From TMED27 sp964350695 (lineage in GTDB: Bacteria; Pseudomonadota; Alphaproteobacteria; Micavibrionales; Micavibrionaceae), in the NCBI GenBank assembly GCA_964350695.1, contig CAYGKM010000004.1:1-64000 (forward strand): 64,000 nt of DNA, given 5' to 3'. Numbering within the stretch: the stretch's first letter is position 1; each line of letters opens with the position of its first letter. A program made the position numbers and the translations under genes. The notes below the pieces were generated by a model. The model did no database searches and was not told the origin of the DNA. It saw only the letters and a program-made list of their open reading frames with translations. Below, piece by piece: positions 8,060 to 17,600 of this stretch.

Positions 8060-8154
8060 GCGCCTTTCTGCCTCATCGGCTTTATACTTTTCTTTCACTA
8101 AGAATTACGCCATGATTTGAAAAGTAAATTCTTTTCAAATTCAAAGACATATAT

Positions 8155-9378
8155 ATGGCCCTTGCCCCCATCCCCATGTTCAAAATGCCCCTAAGTCTCA
8201 TCAGCGTAATGGCAATCATCTGCTTGATACCTGTTTTGGGATATCTTGCTCCGCGCAGTTTCGCATTTCTCCCCGCCGTGCTCGCAATCGCATCCGCTTT
8301 CGCCGTGCGCGGTAAATATGGGCAATGGGCATCTATAAATATACATTATATGGCTATCGTGCTTTTGATTATTGGCCTCGGCCTTATCAGCAGTTTTTGG
8401 GCCATAAATCCGGACGCCGCCTTTGAGCGCAGCTTAAAAATAGCCATAGTCCTCATCCCGGGCGCATTTTTATTCTCCCATATGCAGATGTTGAAGATTC
8501 AGGATTTTCCCGGCTTAGAACGCGGCTTTGCGTATGCGGTTATAATTTCCGCCGCGCTGCTTTGTGTTGATCTTTATACCCATAACGGCCTTTATTATGC
8601 ACTGCACCCCACAGATAAAGACATTGATAATTTTTCCGATCTTAACAGAAGCACCATGTGCATATCGTTTCTGGCACTTTTCGCGCTGTATTTTCTCAAA
8701 GATGATTGGAAATCCAAAAGGCATTCAATCGCCCTTGCTCTTATAATTATATCTTTGCTCGCCGTTCTTTTGAAAACCGACAGTCAATCTGCGCAGCTCT
8801 TTATAATTGTCGCGGTATTATTGGCGCTGCTGTTTCCTGTCAACATTAAAGCCGCTTGGTGCGGCCTTGCGGCGCTCATCCTATTGGGCTTCGCCGCCGC
8901 GCCGTGGATTGCGCAATATATGTTTAACGAGCTTGCAGTTAATGTCGGCGCCGAAGGCTGGCTTGCCAAAGGCTATGCCAGCGCCCGCATGGAAATCTGG
9001 GATTTTATTGCCCGTAAAGCACTGGAAAACCCTCTCTATGGATTTGGAATGGACGCCACGCGTCAAATCCCTTCCTTCGACACGCAGCTGCTCTATGCTA
9101 ATGAAGATCATGTTTTGCATCCGCATAATTTTGTCATGCAAATCTGGCTTGAATTTGGCGCCGTCGGCGCGGCGCTTATGGCTTTAATTCTGCTCTTTAT
9201 TTTATATTGTATTTATAAAATTGAAGACGCCGTGCAAAAACGCTTTTGCCTGTCTGTTTTCATCTCTCTTATAATCATCGCTGCAATGTCATATGGCCTT
9301 TGGCAAGGCTGGTGGCTCGGTTTATTTGTTCTGGTTGCATCATTTTGTGCATTGATCCTCCCCAAATCCGCGTCATAA
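8155..9378 (+). CDS. O-antigen ligase family membrane protein
   Basis: This 407-residue polytopic protein has about eleven hydrophobic segments. A longer hydrophilic loop between residues 265 and 330 contains ENPLYGFGMD and H322-P-H-N325-FVMQIWLEFG, the hallmark of the Wzy_C/WaaL superfamily. These enzymes transfer polysaccharide from an undecaprenyl carrier to lipid A core or another acceptor at the periplasmic face. Ligase and polymerase members cannot be separated by motif alone. No other glycan genes lie nearby, so it is isolated from any O-antigen cluster. The ATG at 8155 has no clear Shine-Dalgarno sequence. Confidence 0.85.
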   Translation: MALAPIPMFKMPLSLISVMAIICLIPVLGYLAPRSFAFLPAVLAIASAFAVRGKYGQWASINIHYMAIVLLIIGLGLISSFWAINPDAAFERSLKIAIVLIPGAFLFSHMQMLKIQDFPGLERGFAYAVIISAALLCVDLYTHNGLYYALHPTDKDIDNFSDLNRSTMCISFLALFALYFLKDDWKSKRHSIALALIIISLLAVLLKTDSQSAQLFIIVAVLLALLFPVNIKAAWCGLAALILLGFAAAPWIAQYMFNELAVNVGAEGWLAKGYASARMEIWDFIARKALENPLYGFGMDATRQIPSFDTQLLYANEDHVLHPHNFVMQIWLEFGAVGAALMALILLFILYCIYKIEDAVQKRFCLSVFISLIIIAAMSYGLWQGWWLGLFVLVASFCALILPKSAS

Positions 9379-9380
9379 AA

Positions 9381-9416
9381 AAACCGCCCCCTTGAGTAAA
9401 AGGAGGCGGGTTTTTA
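9381..9416. terminator. Bidirectional terminator between convergent genes
   Basis: CCGCCCCCTT (9384-9393) pairs with AAGGAGGCGG (9400-9409) with one mismatch. It is flanked by A and T runs, so it can stop transcription from both the ligase-like gene and the tpsB gene. Confidence 0.85.
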
Positions 9417-9432
9417 AAACTGTTAAACGACT

Positions 9433-11184
9433 TTAGAAGTTCTTGTTCACGTTGAAGTAAAAACGCGGGTCTTTATCATTCGTCGTATCAAGATCGCGCG
9501 TCAGCGGGAAAGCAATCGCAAATCCTGTATTCAGATCATTCACAAATTCCGCGCGAATACCCAAACCGGCAGAAGCAATAGATTGCTTCTTACCATCATT
9601 TGTTGTCGCATCCTTGTTCCATACGCGGCCAATATCATAGAAGCTGTAGAGCTGGTAATCTTCAAAGAAATTGGTGTCGTAAGGCTTGTTCCATTGAACT
9701 TCAAGCTTACCGGCAATTCCGTCATCTCCAACAATTTCGGATGGATCATAGCCGCGTCCGAGATTAAATCCGCCGACGCCAAATTCTTCAGATGAGAACA
9801 AAGCGTTGTTAGACAATTGCCCACGCCCTTGAACAAGCACGTTGACATCGGATGTCAAACGCTGCAAGCGTTCGATTTCTGCGTTCGCCTTCAGGAATGT
9901 TGGATCTGCAGACGGTCTGGATGTGCGAATATCGTTCTTGCTGCTTGTGCCGAAAACATCAACGCCTTGCGCAATTTCTGCGCGGATCGTGTTGATACCG
10001 ACATTAAACAAAGTATCAAGGAACTGGTAACGCCCACCGAAACGAACGGCTCTGAGGCGGTCTTCACGGTTTTCCTCAAGGTTGTTGCTGCTGTGAACGT
10101 TGCGTGCATCAACCAAGCCGTGAACATACAAGTTTTCTGTCCGCGTTCTGATAATCGGGTGTTCAACCTTAACGCTGAGATAATCCGAGCGCCCTTGTAC
10201 ATCAAAACGCTCCAAAGTGAATCCAGGTTCTGTATTAGAATGGCTGACATAGCCCTCAATGGTCGTCCCCAGAGTTCCTATAGGCTGTTTATATCCCAAA
10301 GAATAAAACGACATCTCGACATCATCATTTCGATCCGGCGCTGTAATGAATTGCGCTGTAATGCTCTCATTCATGCCGAAGAAAGAGTTAGCAGTGCCGC
10401 CCAGACTTACCTGAAGAGGACCGATAAAACGGCTTCCGTGGTTGTTCACACCAACAAAGGCATCGTAAGGGTCGCGCTCGACAATGATTCTCAAATCAGA
10501 CGCACCTGTTTGTGTGCGGGACGGGCTAAGAACGCTGCGAGCCTCTACGCCGGGCAAGTCATTGATCAAGAGCAGGAATTTTTCAAGATCACGAACATTC
10601 AACGTTCCCGCTGTGCGAATATTATCTGCATAGCCGCGAATTGTTTTGAGCGCGCTTTCTTGCTCGCCGGCTCCTTCAACAACAATCTGATCAACAAAGC
10701 CTTCAACGGCGCGCAAAGTCACGATGCCGTTTTCAATTGTTTGTGGAGGCACAACAACCTGCGTCAATATGTAACCGTCATTACGATATTTATTCGTCAG
10801 CGCAGAAGAAATGCCATAAACATCGGCAAGAGTAATCTGCTGCCCGAGCTTATCAGCGTAGACCGAGCGTATTTCTTCAGTGGAATAAACGCCCAAGCCG
10901 TCAAAACTAATGCCGCGTAGGGTCAGTTTGATGTTTTCTGCATTCGGCGGCGCCTTTTGCAAAACAAGGTTTCTAACCTGAACATTCGGGGTGAAGTCTC
11001 CCTCGACAATCTCGGTATTCGATATTTGGCTACCGACTCGGCCCGGATCGGCCTGCTGAGTGGCGGCGCGCTGTGCTTCTGCGGGAAGCTGCGCAAATAC
11101 GCTCGTAGACGTGAGCAGAAGCGTGGAAAATGCAAAAACTGATGCCAGTTTCCGACCTGTGATAAACGTGCTGAATGTCTTCAT
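9433..11184 (-). CDS. TpsB outer-membrane transporter (ShlB/FhaC/HecB family)
   Basis: This 583-residue protein is the two-partner secretion pore that exports a TpsA exoprotein across the outer membrane. Residues 1-32 are a signal peptide ending SVFAQ. A POTRA_2-type region (about 83-160) contains LTLRGISFDGLGVYSTEEI and the GYILTQVVVPPQTIENGIVTLRAVEG signature. A second POTRA/ShlB part (about 165-240) precedes a 16-strand-type barrel that closes with NVNKNF, whose final Phe is typical of outer-membrane barrels. The pore-loop motif appears as GRGYDPSE, in place of the more common VRGY. It lies divergent to the giant exoprotein gene, its probable substrate. Confidence 0.95.
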   Translation of the reverse strand: MKTFSTFITGRKLASVFAFSTLLLTSTSVFAQLPAEAQRAATQQADPGRVGSQISNTEIVEGDFTPNVQVRNLVLQKAPPNAENIKLTLRGISFDGLGVYSTEEIRSVYADKLGQQITLADVYGISSALTNKYRNDGYILTQVVVPPQTIENGIVTLRAVEGFVDQIVVEGAGEQESALKTIRGYADNIRTAGTLNVRDLEKFLLLINDLPGVEARSVLSPSRTQTGASDLRIIVERDPYDAFVGVNNHGSRFIGPLQVSLGGTANSFFGMNESITAQFITAPDRNDDVEMSFYSLGYKQPIGTLGTTIEGYVSHSNTEPGFTLERFDVQGRSDYLSVKVEHPIIRTRTENLYVHGLVDARNVHSSNNLEENREDRLRAVRFGGRYQFLDTLFNVGINTIRAEIAQGVDVFGTSSKNDIRTSRPSADPTFLKANAEIERLQRLTSDVNVLVQGRGQLSNNALFSSEEFGVGGFNLGRGYDPSEIVGDDGIAGKLEVQWNKPYDTNFFEDYQLYSFYDIGRVWNKDATTNDGKKQSIASAGLGIRAEFVNDLNTGFAIAFPLTRDLDTTNDKDPRFYFNVNKNF

Positions 11185-11628
11185 TTTGAAGCGCCTTATT
11201 GCTATTTAATATGAATTTGAAAGTAGTACTTATCAGAATACAGAAAAAAATAAAGAACAATTATCCACAAAACTTACGTTATTTTGTAAGGAATATCAAG
11301 GCTTACCCTTGAAATATACGTTTATAGACTTAATGCGTAAAAAAAATGAATATTAGAAAAATATGGTAAGTAAGGGTGGCGGCGAGAGTCCAAATACAAT
11401 GTCTCTAAACGCCACAAAAAAGTTAAATTTTCCTTAATTATATCTTGTCTTTTTTCCACAAATTTGCGATACCCATCGTGAATAAGTTTAAAAATAGTGG
11501 ATTAGAAGTTGGTTTAAATCAACAAAATCTAATCTAAAGCAAAGAAATTTTGCGATGCGCATAAGGGTTTATGCGACCAAAAGCACAATAAAATTTAAAA
11601 TTTTTCGGAGAGAAAAGGGAAACCTACC
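11185..11628. promoter_or_regulatory. Divergent intergenic region of the two-partner secretion locus
   Basis: This 444-base AT-rich stretch between the divergent tpsB and tpsA-like genes has no plausible coding frame. It must hold both promoters, but I cannot place confident -35/-10 pairs. GGAGAG and AAGGGA (about 11607-11620) supply a ribosome binding site for the exoprotein. Long A/T runs around 11590-11605 and 11425-11460 suggest a bendable regulatory region. Confidence 0.5.
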
Positions 11629-14600
11629 ATGAGTACTTATAAAGCCCGCACAAATGCAGCCAATCGTTTTGGTATAACCAGACACCGCCTCATGGCAACG
11701 ACAGCCATAACGGCCGCAAGTTTGGTAGGTTTAGGGATTTCTTCTGCCCACGCACAAAACGTAGCGCCCGACGCGCTTCCGCAAGGCGCGACAGTTACTC
11801 AAGGTTCGGCCGATTATGATTACAACGGCAACACACTTACAATTACCCAGCACGATAAATTAACATCAGCGGAATATGCCGGTGGTTTCAACATCGGTCG
11901 CGACGCGTCTGTTTTTGTAGAGCAGGAAACAGATTATTTCTTCGTTCACATTGACCGTAGCGATAACACTTCATACATCGAAGGTCTCTTCGCAGGTAAA
12001 GGCGGAAACGCTGTCTTGAACAAAAACGGCGTTCTTGTAACAAGTACAGCCCGCATCAACATGAACACATTCATCGGCTCTACCGCTGAATCTATCGATA
12101 CGTCTTCTTTCGCAGATGACGGCAAGATTATCATGAGCGATTTCGGAAACGGATCTTTGGATGTTGAAAGCGGCGCAGAAATTACAATCACCGAAGGCGG
12201 CTTGGCGGCCTTCGTGGGTCCAAATTCCTCTAACGCAGGGACGATCAACGCAAAACTCGGAACGGTTGCCTTCGCAGCCGGTGAAACAGTAACCGTTGAT
12301 CTTTACGGCGATGGTCTCTTTGAAATCGCTGTTGAAGGTGAGCTTGAGGAAGCTGTAGTTGAAAATACAGGCACAATCAACGCCCATGGCGGAACAGTGC
12401 GGATGGACGTTCTGGCGGCCAAAGACACCGTGGACAACCTTATCAATCTTGACGGCGTTGTTGATGTCTCATCCGCCACTGCCCAAGGCGGAAAAATTAT
12501 CCTTAATGGCGGCAATTCCGGTGTTGTAACGGTAGCGGGCAACTTAAATGCATCCGGCGCAACGGGCGGCGGTGAAATTTCAGTAACAGGCCAGAATGTA
12601 GACGTTGCTGAAACGGCTGTATTGACAGCTGATGCTGGCGAAAACGGTAACGGCGGGACAGCATATATCTACGGTAATGATTATGCTATTTTCCGTGGGC
12701 TACTCTCTGCAACCGGCGGATCTCAATCCGGTGACGGCGGAAACGCTGAAATCTCGGCCGGTAAAACCGTAGGTTATTATGGTCTTACTGATTTAAGCTC
12801 GACGACCGGCACAACCGGTACATTGCTAATCGATCCCCGTAACCTGACAATTAACAACAATTCAACAAGCGGCGTTCTTGCTGACCTGATCACAGGCGGC
12901 ACAATTTTTGATGTAAACGTCAACGCACGGGCACTTGCTAACACATTAACGGGCGCAAACGTGAATTTGTGGGCGACGGAAAGCATAAGCACGGGAGATG
13001 ATATTGATCTTAGTGTTGGAACAGAGCGCGTCGGCACGACCTATGGCGGCTTTTTATCCGGATGTTTCTTTGGTTGCCCGGTTTATGCAGACACAATTAC
13101 TGAACACGATTTGAATCTTGCGGCGCCGACCGTAAATCTTCTGCACGATATAACATTGGGAACCGGAGCCTTAAACGTAAATGATTTGTCCGCGACAGAC
13201 AGTATCATTGGTTTGGGCATTATTAATCCGCCACACGATATCAATGTCGATACGTTAAATCTTGATGGCAAGATTTATACCCGCAGCCTGTTATCTGATC
13301 CCGCCTTTACGGAATTGGCGTCTGATGCACAAATCAACACAGACGCAGATGTGATCAACGTGAATTCAAACGCTGCGCTGATTCAGCAGGCTGTTGATTT
13401 TGCCGATGGTACAGATGGTGATTTTGAAACGATTAATATCGCTGCAGGCACATACAATGAATCCGTAACGATTTCTAAAGATCGGATTATTGTTAACGGC
13501 GTGAATGCTGGTATTTCCGCTAAAGGTGGAAGACTTGTTCCTGAAGAAACAGTTGTTCAGGGTGACGGTGCGGCAGCGTTCACGATCTCAGGTGATCGTG
13601 TGACCCTCGACGGCATGACCATCGAAGCTGATGATAGCTTTGATGCTGTTAACCTTGATGAAGCCAGCTTCGCAACCATCAAAAACAACTTTATACAGCG
13701 CAAAGACGGCGTTGTTTCAGGCAATGGTATTTATGTCTACAAAGGCATGAATAACAATATCAATAACAACCAGATCCAAGACATAGACGCAGATGGTATC
13801 CGCACGGTTTCGACAAGAAACTTTGTCGTTGCTCAAAACCAGATCCAGGATATTGGTCGTCACGGGGTCTATATTTTTGACAGCCGCAATTCTGAACTCT
13901 TCTCCAATATGTTCACGCGTACAGGTGCTGACGGTATTTTGGCTCTGAACGGATCATCAATCAATGTTTACAACAACATGATCTCCGAAACCGGTGATGA
14001 TGGTATTGATATCAACAAAGTGCAAACCAGCACAATCACAGGCAACATTCTTGAAGATATTCATGATGAAGGCATCGAAGTATCCCAAGATCCTGAAAAC
14101 GAAATATATTCGATCACAACTATCGATGATAACGAAGTTTCCGGCTCTGATGTCGGTACAGGTATCTGGGTTGAGAATGTTGTAGAAAGCACAGTTACGA
14201 ACAACAGACTGGACACATTGGCCGTTGACGGTATCCGCGTTGAAAGCGCAGCAGGTCGCGCAGATGTAACCGAAATCGGCTATAACGAAATCTCCAACAC
14301 CTATGATGACGGTATCCACGTTATCGGCGGCGCGGGCGCAACAATTTACAGCAACGTCATCGAAGGCGCGGGCTTTAATGTTGATGGCGGCGGCTTGAAC
14401 ACAGACAGCGATCTCGGCGACGGCATCAAAGTTGAAGGTGTCGGCCTCGACGTTAGCGAATCACCATCTGCACTTGGCGCACCAACTGAATACGGCGAAG
14501 GCAGCGTTGCCGCAGCCGCGCAGGTTAAAATCTACGATAACGCCATCGCGATTGTTAAAGGCGACGGTATCGACGCTGAAAACAACAACATCGTTTACGT

Positions 14601-17600
14601 GAACACCAACCTTATCGGCCATGCCGATGATCACGGTATCAACATCAACGGTTTCGCGGTGACAGAAGTATCTGACAACGCGATCACATCTGTTGGGAGA
14701 AGTGGCATCAATGTAAGGGGCTACCGTAATGATGACATAAGAGTCGCCACTGAAGATCCGTCTTCAATAGACCTTAACTCAATCTACGCAGGCATCTTTG
14801 GCAACAAGGTTCTTCTTGCTGGCGGACACGGTGTCTATGTTTCCGGTGTTAACGGTCAATCAGGCGGTTCCGTTATGCAGGCTTTGCAAGGCAATGAAGA
14901 ATACGGCGATTATGGCTGGAATGTGAACATTGCGGGCAATGAAGTCGTAATGGTCGGCGATGACGGCATCCATGCAGAGGATAACGGTTCAACACGCATT
15001 GCTGAAAACGATGTTTTGATGGCCGGTATGGGTGGTGATCTGGAAGAAGTGATCGACCAAATCAATGTATTCGCCGCATTCGCGGTTAACCCGCCAGCAT
15101 TTGCTTTCGGCGGCTCAGTAACACAAGCCGTTGCTGCTGTTGAAGAAATCGATCCAGCATTCGTATGGAACTGGGGCGAAGGCAACGGTATCTATGTTTC
15201 CGGCGCAAATACTCTCGGGCCAAATGGCTGGGCGATTGATGTAAACAACAACAATGTTGATTATACAGGCGGCCACGGCATTTACGTACGTAGCGGTTAC
15301 AACGCCATTATTAACGACAACACCGTGAACTACGCGGGCGTGGAACTGACCGAGCATGAGGGTTATGACTCTATGCTTGATATGCTGTCTTCAGGCCCAT
15401 TCGCGCCTGAACAACATTTCGGCGGTGGCTCACCTCCATACACGAACCTTACGAATGTGGCTCTTAATATAGCGTCTGAATATGAATCATGGACAAATCA
15501 GGAGCCAAGCCGTCGCAACCTTTGGGTTGGTCAGGATTTGACCGAAACAGTCGGCGCGCACATTACGCCAACCGATGTTCTTGAATATCAAACAGCGGAC
15601 GGTATCCATGTCTTTGATGTTCGTACAAACGAATATCCTGATATCTTTGAAGGTCCGTATTCATTGGCCGACTCTGAATATAACGTGGTTCTTCAAGGCA
15701 ACACCATCAGCCACACTGGCGATGACGGCATTGATGTCAACAACATCACAGGCCGTGTTCTGATCGGCGGCGCTGATTCAGAAATCCAAGGTAACATTAT
15801 TTCAGACGCTGGTTACGGCGGCGGCAGCTATTACGGCGCGGCTGATTATTTCGGAGCGGACGGCATTTCTGTTCGTAACGTTGAAGGTGATTACATCTAC
15901 CCAGAATGGGAACTTACGCAAGCAGGCCTCAACCTTGTAGAAATTCCTGATGACCCGTCTGACGAGCCTGTATATTACGGCTACGCGGTTGATATCCTCG
16001 GAAACACAATCGACATCACCGCCGATGACGGTATCGAGGTCACAGAGGTTGAATCAACACTGATCCAAGATAACATCATCTCTAATGTCGGTGTTGGGAT
16101 TGTAGACAGCGGTTATTACGGCTATTACGGTTCATACCAACCAGACGGCGCGGACGGCATTTCTGTTCGCAATGTTGGATATAATGAAGGCCCGATCTGG
16201 GTTCCTAACGCCGCACCTTTGAGCGCTGTCGGCGCAGGCTCCGGCTCAACCTTCATCGAATATGCGGTTGTTATTGATGGCAACGACATCGACAACACCG
16301 GCGATGATGGCATCGAAGTTGTAGGCGCAGGCCGCACATTGATTACAGGAAACGAAATCGACAATGTCGGTTTGGTTGAAGAGCAGCCATATTACGGTGG
16401 TTACTACGGTTACTATTCCGATGGCTTCGGCGGCGATGCAATCCATGTCCGCGATGTATATCAAGGCCTTCTGTCCAAGCCACCGATTTGGGATGTTAAC
16501 CAACTTCAAGCAGGCGGCATAGTTGTACCGACAGAGGATTACAAACTCTTCGCAGTGGACATCAATCACAATGTTATCAATCGCACAGGTGATGACGGTA
16601 TCGAAGTTTTACAATCAGGCCGCACGATCATTGCAGGCAATGAAATTGCCGATGTCGGCGTGAACAACGAAGGTACATACGCAATCGGCTTCGGCTATTC
16701 CGGCACGGATATCGGTTCAGACGAGTTCAATGAAAGAGGCGGCAGCACAAGCGATTACTACGGTCATGGCGCGGATGGTATTTCTGTTCGCGATGTATTC
16801 GAAGAGCCACAGTTCTACCCTCCTTACGCAGCATCGCTGAATGCAGGCGGGGCAGAGGTTCCAACCGAAACAGCCAGCTCTTATGACCCTTACACGCTTG
16901 TAATTGTAGGTAATGACATTGATCGCACAGGTGATGATGGTATCGAAGTTGTCTATGCAGGTCGCACCTTGATCGCAGAAAACGAGATCAACAATGTGGG
17001 CACAAGCCAGCATATTAACGGTTCGGTTAACGGTAATGTAAGCTACACGAATGGTTACTACGGCGGTTACTACGCCTCTGCAGCCTCACTCTCTTCATTG
17101 GGTGATTTCTTGAGTGAAACCGGCACAGCAAGCGTTGGTGGATATCTGGAGATCTCATCTGGCGGTTTCGCAACTGACGTTCACGGCGCAGATGCCATCC
17201 ATGTTCGCGGTGTAAACGATGAATCTGAGTATCTTCCTGTCTCTTACGCCGGCGGTGAATCTGGTGGCGTATACAGCGGCTATGCGGTTGACATCATCGG
17301 TAACACGATCGATACAACAGCCGATGACGGCATCGAGGTTTTGGACTCCGTTTCTACATTCATTAGCGATAACACAATCGACAATGCCGGTATGGGTTAT
17401 GCCGTATCTGAAACTTTCGGAAACATAAGCGGGGACTATACTTCTGCTGATGGCGATTACTATGGCTATTTTGGTTATCAAAGTGACTTCAGCCTTTATG
17501 GTTATGGATCTTTCTACATAAGCCAAACAACCGGAAATGATGGCGGATACGGATCTTCTTACGCTTTCAACACTGGCGGTGATGCTATCCGTGTTGAAAA

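Noticed and set aside
9817..10920. Plus-strand open frame of 367 codons
   Set aside because: It is antisense to the tpsB transporter, which has clear POTRA and barrel features.
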